28,849 nt of DNA from JAGTRP01 sp035255045. Lineage in GTDB: Bacteria; Pseudomonadota; Gammaproteobacteria; Burkholderiales; Rhodocyclaceae. Under the pieces are notes generated by a model. That model was not told where the DNA came from and made no database searches. It saw nothing but the letters and a program-made list of their open reading frames with translations. A program made the translations under genes and the position numbers. Position 1 is the stretch's first letter; each line of letters starts with the position of its first letter. Shown here in pieces: positions 1 to 8,921 of the stretch. Location of the stretch: the NCBI GenBank assembly GCA_035255045.1, contig DATFAA010000071.1, positions 1 to 28,849 of the forward strand. The letters are read 5' to 3'.

Positions 1-464
1 TCCGCCGTTGACCGGCGTGTAACTTTCTTTTGCTTCGCCAAAAGAAAGTCACCAAAGAAAAGGCGACCCCTGGTTGCGCGCCCGGGCGTTGCCCGGGTTC
101 CCTGCGCTACTCGGGCGGCCGGGCGGCTCGCTAAACTCGCCGCTACGCGGCTCAGACAACGCGAGCCGACTGCCCCCGGCCGCCCTGCGTTGCTCGACGC
201 CGCACAGGGCAGGGAGGAAAACCACCGGGGGCTGAAACTGCGTTGGGTTCTAAGGGCCCCCTTGTGGAGCGCCGAGCAACGCAGGCGCAGGCGGAAAAAG
301 GGCGAGCACTGTCTGAGCCGCGCAGCGGCGAGTTGCGCAGCCCCCGCCTGCTCCGAGTAGCGCAGGGCACCCGGCGCAGCCGGGCGCGGAACCAGGGGTC
401 GCCTTTTCTTTGGTGACTTTCTTTTGGCGAAGCAAAAGAAAGTTACACGCCGGTCAGCGGCGGA
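1..464. repeat. Large imperfect palindromic repeat element
   Basis: The stretch reads as one inverted repeat. Positions 9-75 are a perfect reverse complement of 390-456 (67 bp), and weaker symmetry continues inward toward a centre near 232 and outward to position 1, where the window cuts it. Each arm holds a smaller perfect hairpin with 11-bp stems (22-49 and 416-443; stem ACTTTCTTTTG, six-base loop). No convincing gene lies inside; short open frames here are the kind often mis-annotated as tiny Lys/Ala-rich proteins. From memory, sequences containing this CTTTCTTTTGG-type arm are frequent in beta- and gammaproteobacterial intergenic regions, so it is probably a dispersed non-autonomous repeat. 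Lying just past the last gene of the EPS operon, it could also stop transcription on the minus strand, but the T-rich tract is not clean. Confidence 0.8.
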
Positions 465-487
465 AAACAGCGCCCGAAGAACCCTCT

Positions 488-1552
488 TCATGACAACCCC
501 CCCACAAACTCCAACGCCTCATCAACCACCGACCCCGCCACCTCGAAATCATCGAAGGCATGCGCCTTCGCCCGCCCCGGCGCGTCGATATCCCGCACCA
601 CCTCCGGCGTGATCCTCCCCCGGCACCCCACCCATTTCCCCCCCAGCACCGCCATGAACTTCCGGTACGGATTGACCACGAACCCGGCCCCGAACAGTTC
701 CACCAGCCGCGCCCGCCGGCCGTCGCTGCGGGCGGCCTGGAAGGCCAGGCAGCCGAGGGCGGCGCCGTGGATGGCGACGACCTGGAGGGCGTTGCGCAGG
801 ACGGACCACTGCTCGACGATGGCCATGTCCTCGAAATAGACCTTCTCGAAGCCCCGCTCCCGCAGCCGGGCCTCGATCTCCGCCTCGTTGGTGAGCCGCC
901 GGGAGTCCCGGCGGGAGATGAAGACCCGGGCCGGGGTGTCGGCCACCCAGCCCGGGATGTCCAGGTGGCGCACCCAGGGCAGGAGGTGGAAGAACTGGCC
1001 GACGGCGATGTGCGCCAGGTTGGCCTGCACCGCCAGGTCGGTGGCGACCACCTCATAGCCGAGGAGGGAGAAAACCTGCACCGCCAGGGCCGCGGGCCGG
1101 GCTTCCAGGATGACCGCCACGTCGCCGGGGCCGTGGCCCAGGCGCTCCCTGAGGTAGCCCAGGTTGGCCAGGTGGTGCTGCACCAGGTGGGCCATGTTGC
1201 CGTTGAACACCGGCCGGGCGTCGTAGGCCAGGCGCTCGCCCAGGTCGAAGCAGGGGCCCCGGCGCAGGGCCTCCAGGCGGGCGGCCAGCCGGCTCCGCCA
1301 GCCTACCGGCACCTGCCGGTCGTAGGGCGGGGCGATGCCCTGGCGGATGGTGGCGACGACGTTCTCGCCGGGGATGAGGAAGGCCCGCTGCCGCACCCGC
1401 TCCGCCTCGGGTTCGTAGACATTGGCCAGGCGGGAGGGGTGGCAGAGGAGCTCGGAGGCGGGGACCATCACCCCCGGCACCGGCATGACGTCCTCCAGGT
1501 CCCGGGCGGCCGGGGCGGGGATGCCGATGGCGACGCGGTCCCGGGGCAGCAT
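488..1552 (-). CDS. GT61-family glycosyltransferase (DUF563)
   Basis: Predicted cytoplasmic glycosyltransferase of 354 aa, adding a sugar during repeat-unit assembly of the exopolysaccharide. The C-terminal half carries the GT61 (DUF563) signature: ISRRDSRRLTNE at residues 212-223 followed by the HGAAL motif at 262-266, which corresponds to the family's GPHGAGL motif. The start is the ATG at 1552, only 2 nt after the flippase stop codon, so the two are probably translationally coupled; the open frame continues far upstream, but that part is a shadow of the flippase gene. It is the last gene of the EPS operon and the only recognisable glycosyltransferase in it. Donor and acceptor sugars cannot be read from sequence. 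The family call is firm, the role in EPS synthesis is inferred from context. Confidence 0.85.
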   Translation of the reverse strand: MLPRDRVAIGIPAPAARDLEDVMPVPGVMVPASELLCHPSRLANVYEPEAERVRQRAFLIPGENVVATIRQGIAPPYDRQVPVGWRSRLAARLEALRRGPCFDLGERLAYDARPVFNGNMAHLVQHHLANLGYLRERLGHGPGDVAVILEARPAALAVQVFSLLGYEVVATDLAVQANLAHIAVGQFFHLLPWVRHLDIPGWVADTPARVFISRRDSRRLTNEAEIEARLRERGFEKVYFEDMAIVEQWSVLRNALQVVAIHGAALGCLAFQAARSDGRRARLVELFGAGFVVNPYRKFMAVLGGKWVGCRGRITPEVVRDIDAPGRAKAHAFDDFEVAGSVVDEALEFVGGLS

Positions 1553-1554
1553 GG

Positions 1555-2994
1555 TCAGGCCTCCACCGCCAGGAGCTTGGCCGCCAGGATGCCGGCGGCG
1601 ATGGTGAGGACGGTCATGGCCTCCTTCTTCCCGTCCATGACCCCCAGGCGGCGGTTGATGGCGAGGGAGACCGGGATGGACAGGAAGGGCGCCAGGGCGA
1701 TGGCCCACAGGGCGCCGTCCATGCCGCGCCACCAGTAGCCCAGGGGCAGGAGGGCGTAGATGGCGACGGTGCGGAAGACGTTGAGCAGGAAGAGCAGCTT
1801 GGAGTGGCCCAGGGCCAGGTAGAGCTGGTCCGAGAGCTGGTAGGGGACGGTGGCCAGGGAGAGGGCGATGATTTCCAGCATGCGCCCGGACTCCCGGTAC
1901 TGGGCGTGGTAGAGGAGGGTGACCACCTCGGCGCCGAAGGCGAAGAGCAGCGCCGCCAGCAGGGCCGAGGCCCATTCCAGGGGGCGGCGCAGCCGGTAGT
2001 AGAGATGGGCCAGGTCCTCGTGATTGTCCCGCACCGCCTCGGACAGGAGGGGGAAGGAAACCGTCATCACCAGATTGAGGATGGCCCACTGCAGGGCGTT
2101 CACCATCAGGTAGGCGACCACGTAGAGGCCCAGGCTGGCCGGCGTCACCAGGCCGCCCAGGAGCAGGCGGTCGGCGTTGCCCAGGAGGAAGCCGGCGATG
2201 GAGGAGAGGAACACCCACTTGCCGAAGGCGAAGATTTCGTCGAAGTGGGTGCGGTCCAGGCGCAGCCGGTTGCGGGCCCCGGGCAGCAGGTAGTGGCTGA
2301 GCAGGACCTTGGTGGCGGAGGCCGCCAGGCTGCCCGCCACCAGGGCCCAGACGCTGTGCTGGACGGCGGCCCAGGCCAGGGTGACCACCAGGCCGAAGAG
2401 CTGGGTCCCGAGGTCCTGGAGGGTGATGCGGGAGAGGGTCAGGTGGCGGCTGGCGGTGCCCACCTTGGTGGATTCGAAGCCCTGGATGAGGGCGTTGAAG
2501 GACAGCACCAGGATGATGGCGGGCAGGGTGCGGTCGGCGTAGGCCGTTCCCGCCGCCACCCGGCCGCCGGCCTGCAGCCAGGCCAGGACGGCTCCGGCCA
2601 GCAGCGCCAGGGCGCAGACCATGATGCCCCGCAGGATCTGGACGGTCCACACGGTGTCCAGGAAATCCCGGTCGTCGCCGCTCTTGCTCTGGACGATGTT
2701 CTGGCGAAGGCCGATGTCGGTGAACAGCTGGAAGCCGAACAGCAGCACGGTGGCGATGGCCATGACCCCGAAGGCTTCGGGCAGCAGCAGGCGGGTGAGG
2801 ACGAGGTTGCCGCCGAAGCGGATGAGCTGGCGGGAGAAATGCCCCAGCAGGCTCCAGGAGGCGGCCTTGAGGACCCGGTCCCGCAGGGTCGGCGCGCTGC
2901 CCGCCCCGCCCGCTCCCGGCCCGGGGGGCCGGGAGCGGGGCCAGAGATTTTTCCAGAAAGGGCTAGAAGACCGCACGGTTCCTGAAACAGGCAT
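1555..2994 (-). CDS. Wzx-like polysaccharide flippase (MOP/PST family)
   Basis: Integral inner-membrane protein of 479 aa, expected to flip undecaprenyl-diphosphate-linked EPS repeat units to the periplasm. About 12-14 hydrophobic segments run from residue ~45 to the C-terminus. The N-terminal region (a soluble Pro/Gly-rich stretch, then RDRVLKAASWSLLGHFSRQ and FGVMAIATVLLFGFQLFTDI) is typical of the PST (WzxC-like) branch of the MOP superfamily. The start is placed at the ATG at 2994, 12 nt after the glycosidase stop; the first 37 residues are weakly conserved-looking and a shorter start is possible, since no strong Shine-Dalgarno sequence is visible. Its place between a polymerase/glycosidase pair and a glycosyltransferase supports a flippase role. 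Substrate is unknown. Confidence 0.87.
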   Translation of the reverse strand: MPVSGTVRSSSPFWKNLWPRSRPPGPGAGGAGSAPTLRDRVLKAASWSLLGHFSRQLIRFGGNLVLTRLLLPEAFGVMAIATVLLFGFQLFTDIGLRQNIVQSKSGDDRDFLDTVWTVQILRGIMVCALALLAGAVLAWLQAGGRVAAGTAYADRTLPAIILVLSFNALIQGFESTKVGTASRHLTLSRITLQDLGTQLFGLVVTLAWAAVQHSVWALVAGSLAASATKVLLSHYLLPGARNRLRLDRTHFDEIFAFGKWVFLSSIAGFLLGNADRLLLGGLVTPASLGLYVVAYLMVNALQWAILNLVMTVSFPLLSEAVRDNHEDLAHLYYRLRRPLEWASALLAALLFAFGAEVVTLLYHAQYRESGRMLEIIALSLATVPYQLSDQLYLALGHSKLLFLLNVFRTVAIYALLPLGYWWRGMDGALWAIALAPFLSIPVSLAINRRLGVMDGKKEAMTVLTIAAGILAAKLLAVEA

Positions 2995-3006
2995 GGATTC
3001 CGGGGG

Positions 3007-5589
3007 CTACCTCAGGAGCAGCCAATAAGTGCGCAGGGAACTGTCCAGGTTGAGGACATAGGCGCCGTTGCTGTAGGACACCGGCAGCTCCTGCTGGGAG
3101 CCGTCCGGGCGCCGCTTGTAGAGCTTGAGGCCGGCGGGGGCGCGGATGGTGAGGCGGCCCTGCACCGGCTCCGAGTAGTAGGGCATGCGGTTGGGCGCCG
3201 CCGGCACCGACCGCGCCCCCAGGGAAATCATCATGTTGCCGGAGCTGTTGATGGGCTTGCCGTCCAGGCTTTGCACCGCCACCACGGCGTTGCGGGTGCT
3301 GAGGCTGACGCCGATGTCCGGGAACTGGATGTTGTAGCCGCCGATCCAGCCCATGGCCGCCTGGGTCCGGGGCGTGTTGATGGTGAAGGTGCCCTGCTCC
3401 CAGTTGCGCCGCAGCTGGCCGGTGTCCGAGGCCACCACCTTGGCGTCCGCCGGCAGCAGGGATTGCTGGGGATTGCCGATGACCACCGCCCGGCTCGGGA
3501 TGATCCCCTTCTCCAGCCAGGGCAGCTCCCGGGTGGCGGGCAGGGCGGTCACCAGCTTGCCCCGCTCCATGGCCGTGCGCAGGGCGACGGAGGTGGCCGG
3601 GGACAGGGGCTGGCTGAAAAGCTGGGCCTGGGTGGGGGCGAAGGCGTAGATGGTGTCCGACTCCCGCACGTGGCCCTGGCGGTAGAGGAGGGCGGCGGCC
3701 GGCAGGGTGGCCATGAGGGCGGGGTCGCTGTAGGAATGCCAGTTGGAGGGCACGCTGGCCGAACTGAGGGCGGCCTGGGAGTAGGCGTATTCCATGAGGG
3801 CGTCCCAGCCCTGGAGGCTGGCGTTGCTGGCCAGGTAGAGGGGGATGACGTGGCGGTCCGGGGCGGGGAAGGCCTCGACGTTCCATTCGGTGACGGTCAG
3901 CGGCCGGCCCGCCACCTGGGCGGCGCCGATCCAGTCCACGAAGTTGGAGGCGTAGAGGGGGTTCTTGTCCAGCTCGCCGATGCCGCCGTAGGAGTGGGCG
4001 TCGATGACGTCGCCGGCGGTGAGGGCGGGCAGGGAGCTCGACGGCATGCCGGCCCAGGACTGGGTGGTGGCGATGGGGGCCCGCACCCCGTTGCTCCGCA
4101 GGTCCTTGATCATGGCGTCGTTGAAGCGGTGCTCCAGGTCGTTGAGGAAGAGCTTGGAGGGGCCGTATTCCCAGCTGTGCCAGGTGGCGTCCTTGGACAG
4201 CTCCCAGGCGCTGGCGAACTTGGCCGCCTCGCCCATGTAGAGGGTGTTGTGCTGGGGCACGTTCTTGTCCGGCAGGAGCAGGTTGCCGTAATGGTGGGTG
4301 AGGTCGTTCTCGTTGGTGATGAGGATGCCGACGATCGCCGGGTCGGCCTTGTAGGCCAGGCCGGTGTAGGCGTTCACGTGGTCCAGGTACTCACGGTTGA
4401 AGTTCCGCATGGCCCGCTGGATGCTCTCGTTCACGTAGTTGAAGCCCTTGAGGTCGGCGTCGGCCTTGCCCTTGGCGATTTCCGTGAAGTAGTCGATACC
4501 GTCCCCCGCCTTCAGGAAGCGCATGGCGTGGAGGTCGAGCCAGACGTAGATGCCTTCGTCCTTGAGGCACTTGATCCACCAGTCGAGCTTGTCAAGGGAG
4601 GCGTCGGACAGGGTGAGGGTGTTGGTGACGGTGCTGGGGCCGAAGATGTTGGGGCTGACCCAGGGCGAGTCGTGGTGGTGGATGCGCACCAGGTTGAAGC
4701 CCAGTTCGGACAGGCGCCGGGCCTGCTCCCGGACGGCGTCCCGGGGCGTGGCGAACAGGGTGTAGGCGGCCAGGTTGGTGCCCCAGAAGCGGGCCACGGT
4801 GCCGTCCTGGAAGACCAGGCGGTCCTTGTCGGCGCGGATGAAGCCGCGCTTGCCGGCGGGGATTTCCGGCTGGTTGAGGAAGGACAGGTCCACCGGCGAG
4901 GTGCGCCAATCCATGATGTCGGAAGGCCAGTTGGCCAGGTCCACCGGGCCGAAGCGTTCCACCAGGGTGGGGGCGAAGACCACGTCGCCGGCGACGGTCA
5001 GGGTGGCGGTGTAGCGGGTGTGGCCGGCGGCGACGCTGCCGTTGTAGAAGAAGGCCCGGATCTCGTTCTTGGTGCCGGGCTCCATGTAGAGGTAGCCCGG
5101 GGCGGGGGAGAAGCGCAGCTCCAGGCGGTTGCCTCCCGCCGGGCCCCAGGCCCAGCCGCTGCGGTCCGGGAGGATGACCGGTGGCCCCATCTCGGCGCCG
5201 AAGCTGGCCAGGTCGAATTTGAAGGAAATGCCGCCACCGATGATCTGGTAGCGGGGCGCGGCGGCGTTGAGGTCGAAATTCCAGGTCATCTGGTTGGCCG
5301 CCGTCTTCTTTGCATTGTTGGTGAGGTCGAAGCCGAGGCTGGCGTTGCGGCCGGTGACGGCGTAGCTGTAGGGCGCCACCACGCTGAACTGGGTGGGGGT
5401 GTCGGCCCAGCTCCAGTTGGCCGCCCAGAAGACGAAGGCGCTCTTCACCGCCGGCGCCCCGCCCCGGGTGACGGTGGGCAGCCCCTGGGCGGTATCGACG
5501 CTGACCCGCCAGGATTCCCCGTTGGCGAAACCGGCCAGGAGGGAGAGCGCGAAGGCGGCGAGCAGCTTGGCGAGGGAGGCGGGGGGCAT
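3007..5589 (-). CDS. Secreted clan GH-A glycoside hydrolase in EPS operon
   Basis: Large exported protein (860 aa) with a Sec signal peptide (residues ~1-24, ending near GFANG). Residues ~25-240 are a beta-rich region I cannot assign. Residues ~245-610 look like a GH-A (cellulase-superfamily) TIM barrel: RFWGTNLAAY at 267-276, VRIHHHD at 301-307, YVWLDLHAM at 348-356, the acid/base Glu in ITNEND (E427) and the nucleophile Glu in VTEWN (E568). The last ~240 residues look like beta-sandwich accessory domains. The ATG at 5589 follows AAGGAAAACC, a good ribosome binding site, 16 nt after the polymerase gene. Glycosidases inside EPS operons usually trim or recycle the polymer made there; that is inference. 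The exact GH family (GH5-like or another clan member) is not certain. Confidence 0.75.
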   Translation of the reverse strand: MPPASLAKLLAAFALSLLAGFANGESWRVSVDTAQGLPTVTRGGAPAVKSAFVFWAANWSWADTPTQFSVVAPYSYAVTGRNASLGFDLTNNAKKTAANQMTWNFDLNAAAPRYQIIGGGISFKFDLASFGAEMGPPVILPDRSGWAWGPAGGNRLELRFSPAPGYLYMEPGTKNEIRAFFYNGSVAAGHTRYTATLTVAGDVVFAPTLVERFGPVDLANWPSDIMDWRTSPVDLSFLNQPEIPAGKRGFIRADKDRLVFQDGTVARFWGTNLAAYTLFATPRDAVREQARRLSELGFNLVRIHHHDSPWVSPNIFGPSTVTNTLTLSDASLDKLDWWIKCLKDEGIYVWLDLHAMRFLKAGDGIDYFTEIAKGKADADLKGFNYVNESIQRAMRNFNREYLDHVNAYTGLAYKADPAIVGILITNENDLTHHYGNLLLPDKNVPQHNTLYMGEAAKFASAWELSKDATWHSWEYGPSKLFLNDLEHRFNDAMIKDLRSNGVRAPIATTQSWAGMPSSSLPALTAGDVIDAHSYGGIGELDKNPLYASNFVDWIGAAQVAGRPLTVTEWNVEAFPAPDRHVIPLYLASNASLQGWDALMEYAYSQAALSSASVPSNWHSYSDPALMATLPAAALLYRQGHVRESDTIYAFAPTQAQLFSQPLSPATSVALRTAMERGKLVTALPATRELPWLEKGIIPSRAVVIGNPQQSLLPADAKVVASDTGQLRRNWEQGTFTINTPRTQAAMGWIGGYNIQFPDIGVSLSTRNAVVAVQSLDGKPINSSGNMMISLGARSVPAAPNRMPYYSEPVQGRLTIRAPAGLKLYKRRPDGSQQELPVSYSNGAYVLNLDSSLRTYWLLLR

Positions 5590-5605
5590 GGTTTTCCTTG
5601 GCGGA

Positions 5606-7135
5606 TCAGGCCTGGAGGCCGGCGACGGCGGGCGGCGCGGCGGGGAGGGGGGCCGGCTGCGGGCGGCGCTGCCGCTCCGCCAGGCGGATGTAGGCGAGCC
5701 CGAGGCCGGCCACGGACCAATAGACGATGGGGATGACGGTGATGCTGCTGACCGTGAAGATGATGACCAGGATGCCGGCCAGGGTGGCGAGCAGGACCCG
5801 GCCCAGGAGATGGAGGTCGTCGTCGGCGCCGGCCAGGAGGGCGCGGCGGATGCCGAGGGCGATGGACAGGAAGAAGGAGACGAAGAGGGAGAGTCCCACC
5901 AGGCCGCTGGCCAGGGCCACCCCCAGGTAGGTGTTCACGATGTCGATGATGCCCTGGCCCTGGCGCAGGTCCTCCAGGTAGCGGAGGAAGTCGAAGGAAC
6001 CGAACAGGGGATTGTCCCGGATGATGCCGAGGGACATTTCCAGCAGGCGCTCGCGGTAGGCGACGGTGTCGCTGGCCTCGGCCCCGATGAAGGGCAGGTG
6101 CTCCAGGAGGCTGTCCCCGATGGGCGAGAGGAGCACCAGGGGGGCGGCCAGGAGGCCGATGAAGGCGAGCTTGGAGAGGTCTTCCAGGGGCCGGGGGCCG
6201 GTGGCGACGAAGGCCACGAAGCCGACGGCGGCGCCCAGCCAGGGGCCCCGGGACACCGGCGCCAGGAGGCCGGCCATGAGCAGGGCGAGGCCCAGGCGCC
6301 AGGCGCCCCGGCTGGCGACGGCCGGGCGCAGGTAGAGGAAGAGGCCGCAGGCCACCGCCATGACGAAGCCGAGGGCGATGGGCTGGCCGGTGCTGGCCAG
6401 GGCCCGCAGGCTGTCGCCCCGCTGCAGGTAGCCGCCGTAGGCCCAGCCCACCCCCAGGATGTTGTCCAGGGAGGCGTAGAGGAGCCAGCTCTTGGCGAAC
6501 TCGAACACCCCGATGGCGGCCAGGACCATGGCCGCCACCGAGAAGCTCATGAGGGCGTCGCGGAAGGCCTTCCGGCTGTTCAGGGCGCGGCTCGCCACGT
6601 AGTAGGGCAGGACGATGTCGAGGCCGTCGTAGAGGCCGTAGCGCAGGGTGTTGGTGAAGGTGTCCACCGTCAGCTGGAGGCCGAGGGTGAGGAGGATGTA
6701 GGCGGCCAGGATGCGGTCCGGCCATTTCGAGGCGGAGCTCTCCGGGCCGGGGTTGAGGAAGAGGGCCAGGGCCGCCGGCAGCAGCACGGTGAGGGCCAGG
6801 AGGCGCGGGTAGCTCAAGGCGAAGAGCTGGCGGGCGAGGCCGAAGCCGGAAATCTCGCTGGCCAGGGCCGGGACCGCGAAGACCAGGAAGAAGAAGAGGG
6901 CCGGCGGGTTGGGGTCCCGGCGCCCGAGGACCAGCAGGAGCACCGCCGCCCCGGCCATGAACAGCCAGAAGTCCTGGGCCAGGAAGACCAGGGCGGTGAG
7001 GGCCAGCCACAGGTTGCGCCGGCGCCGGAAGTCCTCCTCGGCCATGGCCGCCTGGCAGGCCGGGCCCCGGGCCGCCAGGAAGACGACCCCGGCCAGGAAG
7101 AGGATCACCACCAGGGCCTTGAGATTGTCAGCCAT
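5606..7135 (-). CDS. O-antigen ligase/polymerase family protein (Wzy-like)
   Basis: Polytopic inner-membrane protein of 509 aa with 11-13 hydrophobic segments. The motif APVSRGPWLGAAVGF, followed by a long soluble stretch (DSLLEHLPFIGAEASDTVAYRERL...) and then EMSLGIIRDNPLFG, is characteristic of the Wzy_C/O-antigen ligase family: a large periplasmic loop ending in the 'iiadhPlfG'-like motif. In this operon the likely job is polymerisation of lipid-linked EPS repeat units in the periplasm. The ATG at 7135 overlaps the end of the exosortase gene by 8 nt (ATGGCTGA arrangement), implying coupled translation. The C-terminus is a Pro/Ala-rich cytoplasmic tail. An O-antigen-ligase or glycoprotein-ligase role is the alternative reading of the same family. 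Confidence 0.85.
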   Translation of the reverse strand: MADNLKALVVILFLAGVVFLAARGPACQAAMAEEDFRRRRNLWLALTALVFLAQDFWLFMAGAAVLLLVLGRRDPNPPALFFFLVFAVPALASEISGFGLARQLFALSYPRLLALTVLLPAALALFLNPGPESSASKWPDRILAAYILLTLGLQLTVDTFTNTLRYGLYDGLDIVLPYYVASRALNSRKAFRDALMSFSVAAMVLAAIGVFEFAKSWLLYASLDNILGVGWAYGGYLQRGDSLRALASTGQPIALGFVMAVACGLFLYLRPAVASRGAWRLGLALLMAGLLAPVSRGPWLGAAVGFVAFVATGPRPLEDLSKLAFIGLLAAPLVLLSPIGDSLLEHLPFIGAEASDTVAYRERLLEMSLGIIRDNPLFGSFDFLRYLEDLRQGQGIIDIVNTYLGVALASGLVGLSLFVSFFLSIALGIRRALLAGADDDLHLLGRVLLATLAGILVIIFTVSSITVIPIVYWSVAGLGLAYIRLAERQRRPQPAPLPAAPPAVAGLQA

Positions 7136-7997
7136 GGCTTGCCTGCGGCCGGGGCCGGATCAGCCGGGCCAGCAGCCGGTCCAGGAGGAGGAGGAAGAGG
7201 AGGGCGGCGAGGATCAGCACCATGCCTGCCGCGCCGTGGAGGAAACCCTGGCCGGTCTCGTCGCCGAAGTGGTAGGTGAGGAGCACCAGGAACATGACCC
7301 GGACCACGTTGGCGGTGAAGGCGATGGGCAGGATGCTGGCCACCATGGCCAGGTTGTGGATGACGCTGCGCCGGCCCACCAGGTACATGAAGAGGGCCCC
7401 CAGGGCCGACAGGCTGTACATGGAATGGAGGCCGGAGCAGGCGTCCGCCACCAGAAGCTGGTACTGGCCGATGGAAATGACCACGCCGCTGCGGGCGATG
7501 GGATAGCCGGCGGCGTAGAGGACGTTCTCGGCGATGAGGGAAATCCACTGCTTCAAGGGCGCCGTCACCGCGTCCACCAGGATGCCCGGCAGGGGGATCA
7601 TGAAGACGATGTAGAGGAGGGGGAACCAGGCGGCCCGCACCGCCGGCCGGCCCCCGAGGAGGAGCAGGGCGCCGGCCAGCACCGGGATCTGGGAGCCGAT
7701 CTGGAAGATGGAGACGTCCTGGGAGCGGCCGACGACGTAGAGGAGCAGCCCGAGGACGAAGCAGGCCCAGCCCGCCACCGGGGCCGGTTCGGCCAGGGCC
7801 TCCAGGATGGCCCGCCGCCGTTTCCAGAAGAGCCAGGCGACGACGATGAGGATGATGGCGCCGTGGGCCTGGTCGTCGGTCTGCCAGATGGTGGTGGCGG
7901 CCCACCAGTAGGTGGGCAGGTACATGGCCGCGAAGCCGGCCAGCAGCACGAGCCGGGCGGAGCGGGGCAGGACCGGGGCGGGGAGGGCGAGATCCAC
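7128..7997 (-). CDS. xrtB: Exosortase B (XrtB/EpsH)
   Basis: Integral-membrane protease/transpeptidase-like enzyme (289 aa) that recognises C-terminal PEP-CTERM signals at the inner membrane. About eight hydrophobic segments; the exosortase catalytic triad is visible as Cys187 in VADACSGLHSM, Arg233 in TANVVRV and His254 in FLHGAAGM. Assignment to the XrtB type rests on context: it follows EpsD-E-F-G homologs in the order known from the methanolan locus of Methylobacillus sp. 12S. The start is a GTG at 7997, 43 nt after epsG, with no clear Shine-Dalgarno sequence, so the start is the least certain part. No fused or adjacent EpsI (DUF3485) domain is present. Two PEP-CTERM candidate substrates lie at 13911-15808. 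Confidence 0.92.
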   Translation of the reverse strand: MDLALPAPVLPRSARLVLLAGFAAMYLPTYWWAATTIWQTDDQAHGAIILIVVAWLFWKRRRAILEALAEPAPVAGWACFVLGLLLYVVGRSQDVSIFQIGSQIPVLAGALLLLGGRPAVRAAWFPLLYIVFMIPLPGILVDAVTAPLKQWISLIAENVLYAAGYPIARSGVVISIGQYQLLVADACSGLHSMYSLSALGALFMYLVGRRSVIHNLAMVASILPIAFTANVVRVMFLVLLTYHFGDETGQGFLHGAAGMVLILAALLFLLLLDRLLARLIRPRPQASHG

Positions 7998-8040
7998 GGT
8001 GGTCGGGGCGGGATCGAAGCGGTATCCAGGTGGGGCGGAC

Positions 8041-8919
8041 TCAATTGAGGGCGCCGGCGGGCGGCGGGGCGTTGAGGACCGAGCCCACCACCGCCACGCC
8101 GGCAGCGGTGAGGCTGCGGGCCATGTCGGCGAAGGCGGCGACCCGGGTCTCGTTGCGGCGGGCCACCACCAGGGCGGCCCCCACCCGGGTGGCGATCATG
8201 GCACCGTCGGCGCAGCCGGCGGCGGCCGGGGTATCGATGAGGACCACGTCGTAGAGGCCGCCCACCATCTCCAGGAAGTGGCCGAAGGCGGGCCGGCCGA
8301 GGAGTTCCTGGGGATTGGGCGGGGTCGGCCCGGCCGGCAGCACCGCCAGGCTGGAGAAGGCTTCCACCGGCACGATGGTGTTGCCGTTGGCGCGCCCGCC
8401 CAGGAGGCTGGAGAGGCCGATCCGGTTGTCGAGCTTGAAGAGCTGGTGCTGGCGGGGATTGCGCATGTCGGCATCCACCAGCAGGGTGCGCTCGCCGAGC
8501 TGGGAGAAGACGACGGCCAGGTTGGCGGCCAGGAAACTGCGGCCCTCGCCGCGGCCGCTGCCGACCACGACGATGGCCTTCCTCGCCTTGTCCTTGCTGA
8601 ACCAGCGCAGCATGAGCTGGCTGCGGATGGCCCGCAGGTCCTCGACTTCATGGCTGAAGGGCCGGTAGGCGGCCACCAGCTCGTCGCTCACCGGCTTGTC
8701 GCCGGTCTGGGGCAGGTAGGCGTAGTCGAACTGCTGGGAGAGGGCGAACTGGATGTCGCCCTCGGTCAGGAGCCCGAGCTGGATGGCGGCGTCGCCGAAG
8801 GGCAGCTTGGCCTCCCGCTGCAGCTTGAGGATGCTCTCCGCCCCTTCCGGGGTGAGGAGGCCCCGGTCCATGAGGATGGCGCCGATGGGGCGGCTGGCGA
8901 TGGGATGCGGGACGTCCAT
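8041..8919 (-). CDS. epsG: EpsG, BY-kinase-like chain-length ATPase
   Basis: Cytoplasmic partner of the chain-length protein EpsF, 292 aa. Residues ~10-70 resemble the MshEN/GspE N-terminal fold (IGAILMDRGLLTPEGAESIL, LGLLTEGDIQFALSQQFDY). Residues ~112-285 are a CpsD/Wzc-type P-loop: Walker A VGSGRGEGRSF (119-129) with Arg127 where BY-kinases usually have the catalytic Lys, Walker A' LLVDAD (146-151), Walker B VVLIDTP (225-231). There is no C-terminal tyrosine cluster; the protein ends in NAPPPAGALN. The GEGRS variant may be usual in the exosortase-linked EpsG family (from memory, not checked). ATG at 8919 lies 2 nt past the epsF stop, so expression is coupled. Whether it phosphorylates tyrosine is open. 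Confidence 0.88.
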   Translation of the reverse strand: MDVPHPIASRPIGAILMDRGLLTPEGAESILKLQREAKLPFGDAAIQLGLLTEGDIQFALSQQFDYAYLPQTGDKPVSDELVAAYRPFSHEVEDLRAIRSQLMLRWFSKDKARKAIVVVGSGRGEGRSFLAANLAVVFSQLGERTLLVDADMRNPRQHQLFKLDNRIGLSSLLGGRANGNTIVPVEAFSSLAVLPAGPTPPNPQELLGRPAFGHFLEMVGGLYDVVLIDTPAAAGCADGAMIATRVGAALVVARRNETRVAAFADMARSLTAAGVAVVGSVLNAPPPAGALN

Positions 8920-8921
8920 GG

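Noticed and set aside
424..612. Small plus-strand open frame beginning MAKQKKVT
   Set aside because: It starts inside the palindromic repeat arm and continues antisense to the GT61 gene; such frames arise wherever this repeat occurs.
3271..7279. Long plus-strand open frames opposite the glycosidase and polymerase genes
   Set aside because: Low-complexity Gly/Val/Glu-rich translations lying antisense to genes with clear motifs; no ribosome binding sites or family signatures.
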